DNA of 64,000 bases from Clostridia bacterium (GCA_017613275.1 JAGAED010000015.1:1-64000); one strand, 5' to 3'; shown: positions 52,360-62,399, numbered from the stretch's first letter. The notes: generated from the letters alone by a model not told the origin. Program-made: numbers and translations.

Positions 52360-53328
52360 TTATTTTAACCATTCTGGATTTGCAAGATACCAATCAATTG
52401 TCTTGATTATTCCATCTTCAAATTTTGTTTCTGGATACCATCCTAATTCATTTTTTATCTTAGTAGGATCTATTGCATATCTGTAATCATGTCCTTTTCT
52501 GTCTTCTACGTGTTCAATTAGGTCTTCTGATTTTCCTAAATGCTTTAATATTAATTTAACTATTTCTATATTTCTTTTTTCGTTGTGTCCACCTATGTTG
52601 TATCTTTCTCCTGAAACTCCATTATGGAATACCATATCTATTGCTTTGCAGTGGTCTTCTACATATAACCAATCTCTTATGTTTAGACCTTCTCCATATA
52701 CTGGAAGTTTTTGGTCATTTAATGCTAGTTTGATCATGTGTGGTATTAGTTTTTCATTGTGTTGATATGGTCCATAGTTGTTTGAACAGTTTGTAACATT
52801 TATGTTCATTTTATATGTTTCTTTGTATGCTAGTGCAATTAGGTCTGAACTTGCTTTTGATGATGAATATGGACTACTTGGTTTGATTGGAGATTTTTCT
52901 GTGAAGTATCCTTCTTCTCCTAATGATCCATATACTTCGTCTGTTGAAATGTGTACGAATTTGTTTGGACTTCCTTCTCCCCATTTTTGTTTTGCTGTTT
53001 CTAGCAATGTGTGTGTTCCTATTACGTTTGTTTGTGTGAATACAAATGGTGTTTTGATACTATTGTCAACATGTGATTCTGCTGCAAAGTGTATTACTCC
53101 ATTTATATCGTATTTGTCAAATATTTCTTTCATTTTTTCGAAATCGCATATGTCTGCTTGTTCGAATTTTATTTTGTCTATTACTTTGTTTAGGTTGTTC
53201 ATGTTTCCAGCATATGTTAGTTTGTCTACTACTACTATGTTGTAGTCTGGATGTTTGTTTACAAAGTATTCTGCAAAGTTTGCTCCTATGAATCCTGCTG
53301 CTCCTGTTACCATTATATTTTTGCTCAT
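52360..53328 (-). CDS. rmlB: dTDP-glucose 4,6-dehydratase
   Basis: 322 aa. Rossmann motif GAAGFIGANF near the N-terminus, HISTDEVYG (catalytic Thr-Asp-Glu), PYSSSKASSD (Tyr-x3-Lys), NNYGPYQHNEKLIP and the C-terminal substrate region. It dehydrates dTDP-glucose to the 4-keto-6-deoxy sugar, step 2 of dTDP-L-rhamnose synthesis. It is last in rmlD, rmlA, rmlC, rmlB, but a 124-bp inverted-repeat element separates it from rmlC. Confidence 0.96.
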   Translation of the reverse strand: MSKNIMVTGAAGFIGANFAEYFVNKHPDYNIVVVDKLTYAGNMNNLNKVIDKIKFEQADICDFEKMKEIFDKYDINGVIHFAAESHVDNSIKTPFVFTQTNVIGTHTLLETAKQKWGEGSPNKFVHISTDEVYGSLGEEGYFTEKSPIKPSSPYSSSKASSDLIALAYKETYKMNINVTNCSNNYGPYQHNEKLIPHMIKLALNDQKLPVYGEGLNIRDWLYVEDHCKAIDMVFHNGVSGERYNIGGHNEKRNIEIVKLILKHLGKSEDLIEHVEDRKGHDYRYAIDPTKIKNELGWYPETKFEDGIIKTIDWYLANPEWLK

Positions 53329-53363
53329 TTAAATTTCCTTCTTTCTTTTTTATTTAACCGCCC

Positions 53364-53487
53364 CAGAAATTAGAAATATATATTTTTCCGTTATCCCCAT
53401 TCTAAATTTTCTTACGAAAGCATAGCTTTCGAGAAAATTTGAACGGTCCCCACAATTTCACTGCAAAATATATATTTCTAATTTCTG
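53364..53487. repeat. 124-bp element with perfect 23-bp terminal inverted repeats
   Basis: Bases 53364-53386 are the exact reverse complement of 53465-53487. Nested inside are CCGTT/AACGG and AAATTTTCT/AGAAAATTT arms with CGAAAGC/GCTTTCG at the centre, so almost the whole element can fold as one hairpin. It is non-coding and lies between rmlC and rmlB. Confidence 0.8.
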
Positions 53488-53526
53488 AAGCTTCTCTATA
53501 AATTTGTAATTCTTAAAAAAATATTA

Positions 53527-54108
53527 TTATTTTAAATTTTTGAATAAATCAGTCTCTTTTAATTCGCTAAGTGAAGGCCATAATGCGTCTTTTTCTGATG
53601 TTAATAAATCTTCTGGTTTTAGGTCTCCCATTGGCCATTCTATTGCTACTTCTGGATCGTTCCATTTTAGTCCGCCTTCTGCAGAATGGTTATATAAATC
53701 GTCACATTTGTATGTGAATTCTGCTTCGTCTGATAATACTAAGAATCCATGTGCAAATCCTTTTGGTATCATAAACATTTTCTTGTTTTCTTCTGAAAGT
53801 ATTACACCTTCCCATTTTCCATATGTTTTGCTTCCTGGTCTTAAGTCTACCGCTACATCAAATACTTCACCTTTTATAACTCTAACTAGTTTTGCTTGTG
53901 TGTTTTCTTTTTGGAAATGTAGTCCTCTTAATACTCCTTTTTTAGATTTTGATTGATTGTCTTGTACAAAGTCATAGTTTAATCCAATTTCTTCAAATTC
54001 TGCTTTGCTGTATGTTTCCATGAAGTATCCTCTGTTGTCTCCAAATACTGTTGGTTCTATTATGCATACTCCATCTATTGATGTATCTATTCTTTTAAAT
54101 TTTCCCAT
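53527..54108 (-). CDS. rmlC: dTDP-4-dehydrorhamnose 3,5-epimerase
   Basis: 193 aa cupin. RGLHFQKENTQAKLVRVIKGEVFDVAVDLRPGSKTYGKW holds the catalytic His and the core strands, and MIPKGFAHGF holds the second conserved His. It epimerises C3 and C5 of the 4-keto sugar, step 3 of dTDP-rhamnose synthesis. GAAGGGAAG lies upstream of ATG; 21 bases after rmlA. Confidence 0.96.
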   Translation of the reverse strand: MGKFKRIDTSIDGVCIIEPTVFGDNRGYFMETYSKAEFEEIGLNYDFVQDNQSKSKKGVLRGLHFQKENTQAKLVRVIKGEVFDVAVDLRPGSKTYGKWEGVILSEENKKMFMIPKGFAHGFLVLSDEAEFTYKCDDLYNHSAEGGLKWNDPEVAIEWPMGDLKPEDLLTSEKDALWPSLSELKETDLFKNLK

Positions 54109-54129
54109 TTTTCTTCTTCCCTTCGTTTT

Positions 54130-55020
54130 TTACTCTTCTCCAAATGCATTTGTTGCTAAATCTTTTAGGTATCTACCATAGTCTGTTTTCATGTATTTTT
54201 TAGAAAGTTCTAATAATTCATCTGAAGTAATCCATCCATTTTTATATGCGATTTCTTCTGGGCAGCATACTTGCATTCCTTGTCTTTTTTCTATTGTTTG
54301 AACAAAGCTTGCTGTTTCTATTAATGCATCGTGTGTTCCTGTGTCAAACCATGTCATTCCTCTTCCAAGTTTTTCTACTGTTAGTTTACCTTTTTTCATG
54401 TATTCATCATTTACTGATGTTATTTCTAACTCTCCTCTTGCTGATGGTTTTATTGTTTTTGCTATTTCTATTACGTCATTTGTATAGAAATATAATCCTG
54501 GTACTGCATAGTTTGATTTTGGTTCTGCTGGTTTTTCTTCTATTGAGATTGCTTTTCCAGATTTATCTATTTCAACAACTCCATAAGCTCTTGGATCTTT
54601 TACATAGTAACCAAATATTGTTGATTCGTTTTCTCTTTCATTTGCTCTTCTTAATATTTCTGGTAAGTGTGAACCATAGAACATGTTGTCTCCTAATATC
54701 ATTACAACATTGTCGTCACCAATAAATTCTTCACCTATTATAAATGCTTCTGCAAGTCCATTTGGTTTTTCTTGAATTTTGTATTCAAAACTCATTCCCC
54801 ATTGTGAACCATCACCAAGTAATTCTTGGAACACTGTTATATCTCTTGGTGTTGAGATTATTAATACTTCTTTTACTCCTGCTTCCATTAATACTGATAA
54901 TGGATAGTATATCATTGGTTTGTCATATACTGGCATTATTTGTTTTGATATTGCTATTGTTAGTGGGTATAGTCTTGTTCCGCTTCCACCTGCTAATATT
55001 ATTCCTTTTCTATTTTTCAT
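54130..55020 (-). CDS. rmlA: Glucose-1-phosphate thymidylyltransferase
   Basis: 296 aa. [11 protein letters not shown] (nucleotide loop), [23 protein letters not shown] and [19 protein letters not shown] (Glu and Lys of the active site). It makes dTDP-glucose from dTTP and glucose-1-phosphate, step 1. It is usually feedback-inhibited by dTDP-rhamnose. GGAGGAG lies upstream of ATG. Second gene of the operon. Confidence 0.96.
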   Translation of the reverse strand: MKNRKGIILAGGSGTRLYPLTIAISKQIMPVYDKPMIYYPLSVLMEAGVKEVLIISTPRDITVFQELLGDGSQWGMSFEYKIQEKPNGLAEAFIIGEEFIGDDNVVMILGDNMFYGSHLPEILRRANERENESTIFGYYVKDPRAYGVVEIDKSGKAISIEEKPAEPKSNYAVPGLYFYTNDVIEIAKTIKPSARGELEITSVNDEYMKKGKLTVEKLGRGMTWFDTGTHDALIETASFVQTIEKRQGMQVCCPEEIAYKNGWITSDELLELSKKYMKTDYGRYLKDLATNAFGEE

Positions 55021-55035
55021 TTTTTACTCCTCCTA

Positions 55036-55917
55036 TTATCCTTCTTCATTTAATTCTTTTTTTGCTTCTTCTAAATATCTTTTTAATCCGTCTTTCCATT
55101 CTGGAACATTGATTCCGGCTTCTTTTAATTTGTTTTTTGACATTTGTGAATTAAATGGTCTTTTTGCTTGAGTAATTTTCATCATTTCTATATATTCATC
55201 TGTTGTAACAGGATTTACTTTGCATTCTATTCCTTGTTCTGCAAGTATTTCTTTTGTAAAGTCATACCATGTTGTGTATCCTTCGTTTGTTGCATTGTAT
55301 ATTCCATAAGGTATTTTTTTAGATACTGCTTGGTATACTATTTCTGATAAGTCTTTTGCATATGTTGGGCTTCCGTGTTGGTCTGCTACTACGTTTATTT
55401 CGTCTCTTGTTGAACCTAATTTTGTCATTGTTTTTACAAAATTGTTTCCTCCAATTCCGTATAACCATGCTGTTCTAAATATGTAGTATTCGTCCATATT
55501 TTTTTCTATTCCTTGTTCTCCATGTAGTTTTGTTATTCCATATGCTGTTACTGGTTTTTTTTCATCATCTTCTTTATAGTCTTTATCTAAATCTAGATTT
55601 CCACCAAATACATAGTCTGTTGAGATATGTACTAATTTTGCTCCTGCTTCTTTAGCTGCTATTGCTAAGTTTGTTGGTCCATCTCCATTTATTTTTTCAG
55701 CTAGTTCTTGGCATTCTTCTGCTTTATCTACTGCTGTGAATGCAGCACAGTTTATTATTAGTTCTGGCTGTTTTTCTTTGATAAAGTTTATTACTCCTTC
55801 TTTGTTTGTTATGTCTAATTCTGCTACGTCTGTAAGAATTAGCTCGTTTCCTTCTGCAAATTTTTCTCTTATTTCTTTTGCAAGCATTCCATTTGCTCCG
55901 GTTATTAGTATTTTCAT
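55036..55917 (-). CDS. rmlD: dTDP-4-dehydrorhamnose reductase
   Basis: 293 aa from ATG at 55917, with GGAGG 8 nt upstream; an ATG 15 bases earlier overlaps that site. The NAD(P) loop is ITGANGMLAKEI, with HISTDYVFGG and YGITKLHGEQ (Tyr-x3-Lys). It performs the last reduction to dTDP-L-rhamnose. First gene of the rml operon; a strong terminator lies upstream of the promoter region. Confidence 0.96.
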   Translation of the reverse strand: MKILITGANGMLAKEIREKFAEGNELILTDVAELDITNKEGVINFIKEKQPELIINCAAFTAVDKAEECQELAEKINGDGPTNLAIAAKEAGAKLVHISTDYVFGGNLDLDKDYKEDDEKKPVTAYGITKLHGEQGIEKNMDEYYIFRTAWLYGIGGNNFVKTMTKLGSTRDEINVVADQHGSPTYAKDLSEIVYQAVSKKIPYGIYNATNEGYTTWYDFTKEILAEQGIECKVNPVTTDEYIEMMKITQAKRPFNSQMSKNKLKEAGINVPEWKDGLKRYLEEAKKELNEEG

Positions 55918-55976
55918 ATTTCTTACCTCCATTTTTTAAGTTTTTCAACTTACGTGCCTATCATATCACTAAACTA

Positions 55977-56007
55977 AAAAAAGTACAAGGGTTTCTTGTA
56001 CTTTTTT
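55977..56007 (-). terminator. Terminator of the wall enzyme/cadherin-like unit
   Basis: AAAAAAGTACAAG and CTTGTACTTTTTT around GGTTT, 9 bases past the stop at 56016. Confidence 0.85.
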
Positions 56008-56015
56008 GTGTCATT

Positions 56016-56648
56016 TTAGTGTTTTCTTCTTTTTCTTTTTTTATTATTTTTTCTAGATAACAATACTAATGCAGCTAAAACAAATGCAGCAACTCCTAGT
56101 ATTATATACATCATAGAATTTGAAGTTTTATCTTCAATTTTTTCTTCTTGTTTATTTTCAGTGTCTGTTGTTATAGCACCAATTGTTTCAGTTTCTACCT
56201 CATTTTCTATTTTTTTGTCTTGAGCTTCTTTTAGCTTGATAATATATGTTCTAACTGTTCCATTTTCAGCAGTAACATCAACTCTATATTCATTTTTATT
56301 TTCTTCCACTTTTACAGTATCAATGCCAGTTATTGTTGCTTTTTCGTTACTGGCTATAGCTTTAATATTAATTTCTTTTTTGTTAATTTCTTCTTTTATT
56401 GTATATTCTAAAGTTTGTTTATCGAAATCTGGTGTCAATGTATATCCCTCAACTTGTAAACTTGTTAAGAAATTATCTGATGACTTTACCTCTGTAATAT
56501 TATGCTCTTTTTCTTGTTCTTTTATTTGTTCTTGAGCTTGTTGATCTGATTGTTCATCTGTAAGATCTGCCCAACCAGCAAATACCAAGTTTGCATTTAA
56601 AACAAACACTAATGCAATAATAATTAAACTTAAAATTCTTTTTTTCAT
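56016..56648 (-). CDS. Secreted cadherin-like beta-sandwich protein with membrane anchor
   Basis: 210 aa. Signal peptide about 1-24 (ending LVFA). A Gln/Glu-rich stretch leads to one cadherin-like beta-sandwich domain (about 58-145; FLTSLQVEGYTLTPDFDKQTLEYTI style), then an acidic linker, a membrane helix (about 180-200) and the basic tail NNKKRKRRKH. It follows the wall enzyme gene after 15 bases, so both are probably co-expressed at the surface. Sister of the protein at 46401. Confidence 0.85.
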   Translation of the reverse strand: MKKRILSLIIIALVFVLNANLVFAGWADLTDEQSDQQAQEQIKEQEKEHNITEVKSSDNFLTSLQVEGYTLTPDFDKQTLEYTIKEEINKKEINIKAIASNEKATITGIDTVKVEENKNEYRVDVTAENGTVRTYIIKLKEAQDKKIENEVETETIGAITTDTENKQEEKIEDKTSNSMMYIILGVAAFVLAALVLLSRKNNKKRKRRKH

Positions 56649-56663
56649 TTTATCCTCTTTTCA

Positions 56664-59192
56664 TTATCTACTTAAATATTTTGATGGCATAAATGCTTGT
56701 CTTCCGTCTGGAAGAAGTATTCTTACCCAATTATAACCGTCTATGTTATTGTAAGTTCCCTCATTTATTACTGTTAACCATGTTCCATCTGCTAAAGCAG
56801 TAATTCTATCTGTTTTTGTACTTGGTCCAACTCTGATATAACATCCGCTTCCATCAGCTGTTTTTACGTAAGCTGCATAACTACAATTTGTAACATCTGC
56901 TACTTGCTGTAAATATGTTCCAGACATATAACCGATTGTTCCGTCATTTAGCATAACTTTTTGCCAATTAGAATTTACTCCTCTTTGAAGAGATAGTACT
57001 ATTTCACCATTAGGTACCAATTTTATAACACTAGAATTGGTAGAAGCCTCACTTCTTAGATTTAACCCACCATCGGCTGTTACTTTAAAATTCATTGCCG
57101 AAGTTTCTATATTGTTAGATGGCATTGCATAGTTTGAGCTATTCATATTTTCATAAACTGGTATAACAAATGTAAATGATGAATTTACTTTTCCTGTATT
57201 TGCATACATGCTTCTTAATGTTTTGGCTTCACTATATGCTGCCATTAGGTTTTGCATGTATTGATGTGAGTATAATGACGAACCATTTGTAGTATCTATA
57301 TCAAACTTATTTTGATATAAAGTATTTTGATAGTTCTCTAACCAGTTCTTTTTACAGAACCCTATTCCGCCTTCAATTGCTTTTTGCATTGAGTCCCAAC
57401 CATACGATTTAGCTGTTGCTAATGCATTTGAATATATAGCATCATATCCATTTCCAGATGCGCCAATATTGAATGGGTTAAAATACGTTTTTCCGTCTCC
57501 TCCATCCATTCCAGTCCCTATTGTAGTCCCTTTTGAACCTTGTTCTTGTATTAGCCTTGCTATTATGTAATATGGATTTACATTGGTGTTTTTACATGCA
57601 TTATTTATGTCGTTTGAATAATTCTGCAAAAATGTTCCACTTACTTTACTTTGAATTCCATCTAGTGAAACAGAATCTGAAGAATATTCATTTAAATCCA
57701 AAAATTGGAATACATTATTGTCATCTAGAAAGTTTCTAGGATCCATATAATATGCAACTGCTTTTTCAGATGCACAATACCATCCACTATCATATAATTT
57801 AGTTCCACATACACTGCATACCCACTCACCGCCATAGTTTGTAGGCACTAGATTTCTAGAGTGCAATGAACATTCTCCTCTAATTACCTCATCGAATGTT
57901 AAACCTGTATATAGTATTTCAAAATTCCAGTTTGGATGAACATTCATTAGTTGTTGTATTTTTTCTTTGTATCCTGGATATTTTGATGTATCTATATTTA
58001 TTTCGCCCTTTACTTTTAAACTTATTTTTACATTTACTATATTTCCATATATATCTTGAATTGGCGTTGTATAGTTTTGGTCAGAATCAAACGTTTTAGT
58101 ATATTTTAATTTGTTATCACTCAAGGTCCATGATGGTTTTGTATGTGCTAACTCTTGATTTGATGTCATTGTAACAGTAACTGTTCCGTTAGAGTTTTTG
58201 CTGTAACTAACCTCAATTTTAGGCGGAATTTGAGTAATACTAATTTCAACATTTACCATATTCCCATATACATCTTGTACAGGTGTTGTATATTTTTGGT
58301 TTTTATCAAAGTTTTTTGAATATGTGTATTTGTCACCACTTAGATTCCATGTTGGTTTTGTATGCTCTAATTGAGAATTAGATTTTAATATTACAGTGAC
58401 CATATCACTATTTGTATTATATTTATAATCAACCTTTATTTGTGGTGTTAGTTTAGTAACTTCAATCCTAACATCCTCAGTTGTGCCATAAATATCTTGC
58501 ACTGGCGTTGTATATATTTGGTTCGCATCAATTACTTTTGTATATTTCAATGCATCGCTACTTAATTTCCATGTTGATTTTGTATCCTTTAACTTAATAT
58601 TTGATTGTATTGTTACTGTTGCAGTATTATTATTATACACACAATCAACTGTAAGATTCAATTTGGGCTTAGTAACTTCAATTTTAACATAAATTACTTC
58701 TCCATTAATCGTTTCAACTGGTGTTGTATATGGAGTGGTTTTTGAATCTAGTGTTTTGGTGTATGTTAACTTATCTTCACTTAAATTCCATGTTGATTTT
58801 GTATCTTTTAATTTTGTATTTGATTTTATTATTCCTTTTATTGTGCCATTATCATTAAATTGGGGTTCAAATGATATTTTTGTTTTTTCAATATTGTTAA
58901 TATTAATTTCAGCATTTACAACATTTCCATAAATATCTTGCACTGGTGTTGTGTATGTTTGGTTTTGAGAAAATACTTTAGAATACGTATATTTATCCGA
59001 ACTTAGTTCCCATGTTGATTTGGTATTAGCAAGCGGATTATTAGAATGAATTATCGCTGTAACCATATTATTATCTATTTTGTATTCCATAGTTATAATA
59101 AGATTGTTTTTATCATCAGCATATGATTTTAAACTAAAAATAGAAATAAAAAATAATATTATCAGTAGTATATATATTTTTTTATTTTTCAT
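56664..59192 (-). CDS. Cell-wall glucosaminidase-like protein with five N-terminal repeats and two SH3 domains
   Basis: 842 aa from ATG at 59192 (MKNKKIYI), with GAGGTG 7 nt upstream. Signal peptide about 1-25. Five repeats of about 75 residues follow, each with a TKxTWxLSxDKxxYTK core and a YTTPVQDIYGN end. Then comes a glucosaminidase-type domain (VNPYYIIARLIQEQG, NPFNIGASGNGYDAI; GH73-like), interrupted near its start by a CSVCG Cys pair. Two bacterial SH3 domains end the protein (LNLRSEASTNSSVIKLV; CYIRVGPSTKTDRI). It would cut peptidoglycan glycan strands outside the cell. It shares a unit with the cadherin-like gene. Confidence 0.9.
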   Translation of the reverse strand: MKNKKIYILLIILFFISIFSLKSYADDKNNLIITMEYKIDNNMVTAIIHSNNPLANTKSTWELSSDKYTYSKVFSQNQTYTTPVQDIYGNVVNAEININNIEKTKISFEPQFNDNGTIKGIIKSNTKLKDTKSTWNLSEDKLTYTKTLDSKTTPYTTPVETINGEVIYVKIEVTKPKLNLTVDCVYNNNTATVTIQSNIKLKDTKSTWKLSSDALKYTKVIDANQIYTTPVQDIYGTTEDVRIEVTKLTPQIKVDYKYNTNSDMVTVILKSNSQLEHTKPTWNLSGDKYTYSKNFDKNQKYTTPVQDVYGNMVNVEISITQIPPKIEVSYSKNSNGTVTVTMTSNQELAHTKPSWTLSDNKLKYTKTFDSDQNYTTPIQDIYGNIVNVKISLKVKGEINIDTSKYPGYKEKIQQLMNVHPNWNFEILYTGLTFDEVIRGECSLHSRNLVPTNYGGEWVCSVCGTKLYDSGWYCASEKAVAYYMDPRNFLDDNNVFQFLDLNEYSSDSVSLDGIQSKVSGTFLQNYSNDINNACKNTNVNPYYIIARLIQEQGSKGTTIGTGMDGGDGKTYFNPFNIGASGNGYDAIYSNALATAKSYGWDSMQKAIEGGIGFCKKNWLENYQNTLYQNKFDIDTTNGSSLYSHQYMQNLMAAYSEAKTLRSMYANTGKVNSSFTFVIPVYENMNSSNYAMPSNNIETSAMNFKVTADGGLNLRSEASTNSSVIKLVPNGEIVLSLQRGVNSNWQKVMLNDGTIGYMSGTYLQQVADVTNCSYAAYVKTADGSGCYIRVGPSTKTDRITALADGTWLTVINEGTYNNIDGYNWVRILLPDGRQAFMPSKYLSR

Positions 59193-59290
59193 ATGTTTGC
59201 ACCTCTTTCGACATATTTCAACATAATACATCATTTATTCCATTTAATTATACACATAAGTGTGTTATTTTTCAATATTTTTTTAAAAAT

Positions 59291-59334
59291 ATCAAAATAT
59301 TTCCAATAAGCTATTTTATTGGAAATATTTTGAT
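59291..59334 (-). terminator. Terminator of the polysaccharide cluster
   Basis: 19-bp perfect arms (59291-59309 and 59316-59334) around a 6-nt loop. Weakly T-rich sequence follows on the minus strand, 12 bases past the GT8 stop. Confidence 0.75.
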
Positions 59335-59346
59335 GAATTATTATAT

Positions 59347-60330
59347 TTATTTTTTATTATTTTTTGCTCTTTTCTTTATGAATGCTGGTATTAATGCATT
59401 TATTATTTTATATCTTAAACCTGGAAATGGCTTTGTGACAAAATTAAATATGTCCCAACATATAAAATATAGCCTCCATCCTTTTTCCATTCCTTGATTT
59501 TCCCATGGTGTTTTATTTAAATAATATAAATAATCCTTTTTATATTTGTGATGATTCCCTATTCTCCATGGTCTTTCTTCTCCAAGGTAATGAATTATTG
59601 TTGGATTATTTACTGCGTCTTTATATGTATCTTTTCCAATATACTCCGCTGGTTTCATTAATTTAGCTAAAAATCTATATGGATATTGATAAAAAATATT
59701 AAAAAAATTATACTTTGGAGATAGCGTATATATTCTATCAACCAATGCACCATTTATTGCATCTTGATCATTTGCAAATAACTTTCCATTATTTTTTTTA
59801 TAATAATCTAAAATTATTTTTCCTGCATTTATTTCTTTCCATTTTTTTAGATTCACTAATAATACACCGGCATTATAATAATTTTTATACTCTAGTTCCA
59901 AATTTATTCTTCTTTGCTTATCTACAGTAGGTTCAATGCTTGCAGCTAATATATTATCTCCAAGATTTGTATTCCATAATTCGCTTAATGAATTTCTAAC
60001 TATTGTATCTCCATCTAGGTATATAACTCTTTCCACTTCTTCTGGTAAAAATTTATCCAAAACTAATCTTGCTAAAACTATAGAATTCCATCCTGTTGTG
60101 TCAAATTCGAAATCAAAATACTGCTTAATATCTCCCAATTCTTTTATTATTACATCTCTGTTATACTTTTTACCAAATTCAACTAATTTTCTCTTATTAT
60201 CATCTGTTATTTCTTTTGATATAAGGTAAAATGTTATTTCTTTTTCTTCTTTATTATTTTCACATACAGAACAAATCCCTGCTGCCACTTGAGGTACAAA
60301 TTTATCATTCAAAGTATACAATATATTCAT
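59347..60330 (-). CDS. GT8-family glycosyltransferase
   Basis: 327 aa. IYLDGDTIVRNS carries the metal-binding DxD near residue 103, NAGVLLVNLKKW and FANDQDAING follow, and HYLGEERPW near the end supplies the usual third motif. The C-terminus is basic and hydrophobic (KKRAKNNKK end) and may touch the membrane. Last gene of the polymer cluster, overlapping the flippase gene by one base. Likely substrate UDP-glucose or UDP-galactose. Confidence 0.9.
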   Translation of the reverse strand: MNILYTLNDKFVPQVAAGICSVCENNKEEKEITFYLISKEITDDNKRKLVEFGKKYNRDVIIKELGDIKQYFDFEFDTTGWNSIVLARLVLDKFLPEEVERVIYLDGDTIVRNSLSELWNTNLGDNILAASIEPTVDKQRRINLELEYKNYYNAGVLLVNLKKWKEINAGKIILDYYKKNNGKLFANDQDAINGALVDRIYTLSPKYNFFNIFYQYPYRFLAKLMKPAEYIGKDTYKDAVNNPTIIHYLGEERPWRIGNHHKYKKDYLYYLNKTPWENQGMEKGWRLYFICWDIFNFVTKPFPGLRYKIINALIPAFIKKRAKNNKK

Positions 60331-61583
60331 TATTTTTCTTCCTTTCCATTATATTTTTTATTACTTTTATTAATCGCAACCATTGCAACAATATAGAATA
60401 CTATAAAGTATACAATCATTGTAATTATATAAGCCCATACTGCTCCATTGAAACCAAAATTTGTGACTAGTATTTGTGATAATATCCATTCAAATATTGA
60501 TATTAACCCATAAACAACAAATTGCACAAAATTGTATCTCATTGTTATTAAAATAGGTGATAATATTCCAGCCATTGTATAAAATGTTGCAGCAATTAAG
60601 ATGATAGTTAATGGCATTGTATATTGTGATAAATCTAAACTATATATCAATCCTAAAACTGGAGTTCCCAATAGATATCCTAAACCGGTACATAATATTC
60701 CAACAGCAAAAATAATTAAAATAATTTTATAAATTAATCTCTTTATTTTTAAATATTGTCCTGTTTTATGTAATTCAAATATTTTATTTAAGTATGGATG
60801 TATTAAGAACTGTGATAATAATCCCATTACAGTTGCTGGCATTATTATTATACCAAATATTGCTTGTATGTCATCTGTTAATACCCCATCTATCGCATAT
60901 TTTTGAGCATTAACCATATATACGCCTAAAAAGGAAATAACAAATGGGAAAAATCCATTTTTAAAAATACTAATTACATTCTTTTTAGAAACTTTCTCTT
61001 CTTTTGTCACAAATGATTTCACTTGCCTCAAATCATAAAAAACAATTGTTAATAAATATACAAAAACAACAGATAAACAAGCAATAATCATATTCTTGGT
61101 AACTAAGTCTATTATAATAAACAAAAGAATGCTTACTAATGATTTAATAAATCCTGATTTACCAGCTTTATCCAAAAAATTATTTTTTTGTAATATACCA
61201 TACATAACTTCACTAAATGCTTCTAATGCTTTATAAATAGTTAGTATTATAAATATAGAAGCTTTATATAAATCATATTGCCTTATTAGTACGAAAGGAA
61301 TAATTAAAAAAATAGCTATAATACAAGATATTAACCTATTTACTATATAATCCTTATTTGTTATACTTGTATCATTTTCTGTTACCTGATAAATTCTTCC
61401 TGCATATATTCCAATCATATACAATATACATGCTGTTGAAAATGCTAAAGTAAAAATCCCCCCATTCTCAACACCATTTATTCTTGTAACTATTATTAAA
61501 AAAAACAATGAATTAAATGAACTAAAACCTGTTCCAATTATATTCCAAATAAAATTTTTTCTAAATTGTTTAGTTTGTTCCAT
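60330..61583 (-). CDS. Wzx-type polysaccharide flippase
   Basis: 417 aa, about 12 hydrophobic helices. The N-terminus FIWNIIGTGFSSFNSLFFLIIVTRI is typical of the MOP-superfamily oligosaccharide flippases. It moves undecaprenyl-linked oligosaccharides across the membrane. Its position between two glycosyltransferase genes supports this. AAGGAG lies upstream of ATG. Confidence 0.9.
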   Translation of the reverse strand: MEQTKQFRKNFIWNIIGTGFSSFNSLFFLIIVTRINGVENGGIFTLAFSTACILYMIGIYAGRIYQVTENDTSITNKDYIVNRLISCIIAIFLIIPFVLIRQYDLYKASIFIILTIYKALEAFSEVMYGILQKNNFLDKAGKSGFIKSLVSILLFIIIDLVTKNMIIACLSVVFVYLLTIVFYDLRQVKSFVTKEEKVSKKNVISIFKNGFFPFVISFLGVYMVNAQKYAIDGVLTDDIQAIFGIIIMPATVMGLLSQFLIHPYLNKIFELHKTGQYLKIKRLIYKIILIIFAVGILCTGLGYLLGTPVLGLIYSLDLSQYTMPLTIILIAATFYTMAGILSPILITMRYNFVQFVVYGLISIFEWILSQILVTNFGFNGAVWAYIITMIVYFIVFYIVAMVAINKSNKKYNGKEEK

Positions 61584-61592
61584 TATTTCTCC

Positions 61593-62381
61593 TTACATTT
61601 CATTAGTTTTTACAGCTTTTTTATAAAATTTCATTATAAATTTTGCAATTGGTCCTGGCCAATATCTTTTTAACATTAATAAATCTTCTTCTAATCTAAT
61701 ATTATTTTCAATTAAATTAGACGTCTCTGATTCTTCATGTATTCTATGACACATAAGTTCCTTATGTATATATAAGAAATTTGCTTTATATTTTGCCATT
61801 TTATCCCATGTATCCCAGTCCAAATCGCATTTTAGTTCTGTTTTATATGGATTTTCACCTGTTATTTTTTTATTTACTGTAACGCTTGGACAACATATAG
61901 GACTTCCTAAAGACAAGGTTCTTCTTTTAATAAATTTAGATTTTTTAAAAAATCTTAAAGGGAAAAGTAATATTTTCTTTATCTTTAAGTTTTTAGTTAA
62001 TGGTATTTCTTCTCCATTTTTTATTTCTCTATAATCTGTAAAAGCAATTACAAAATCTTTTCCTTTTTCCAAATAATTTACTATTTCCTCTAAATAGTTT
62101 GGTTTATAGATATCATCTTGATGTGCAACTGTTACATAATCTGTTTTTACATTACTGATACCAAAATTCCAATCTTGGCCAATTCCTCTCTCTCCGGTAT
62201 TTATGTATAGTTCAATTTCATATTTTTGTGCTAATCCTTTTATATAATCATTTGGAGTTGAGGTTGACATTATAATATTACTAGTTACAGTTTGATTTTT
62301 GAGTGATTTTATACATTCTTCTAGATATTTAGATTCCTTATATGCTGTTACAACAAATGTATGATTTTTGTATTCTTTCAT
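61593..62381 (-). CDS. GT2-family glycosyltransferase
   Basis: 262 aa. GT-A fold: FVVTAYKESKYLEECIKSLKNQ at the N-terminus, VAHQDDIYKP as the DxD-type motif, and CDLDWDTWDKMAKYK further on. No membrane helix. It adds a sugar to the growing lipid-linked oligosaccharide; rhamnose from the rml pathway is a plausible donor but not shown. AAGGAAAA lies upstream of ATG. Confidence 0.9.
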   Translation of the reverse strand: MKEYKNHTFVVTAYKESKYLEECIKSLKNQTVTSNIIMSTSTPNDYIKGLAQKYEIELYINTGERGIGQDWNFGISNVKTDYVTVAHQDDIYKPNYLEEIVNYLEKGKDFVIAFTDYREIKNGEEIPLTKNLKIKKILLFPLRFFKKSKFIKRRTLSLGSPICCPSVTVNKKITGENPYKTELKCDLDWDTWDKMAKYKANFLYIHKELMCHRIHEESETSNLIENNIRLEEDLLMLKRYWPGPIAKFIMKFYKKAVKTNEM

Positions 62382-62399
62382 AATTATTATTTTCCTTTT

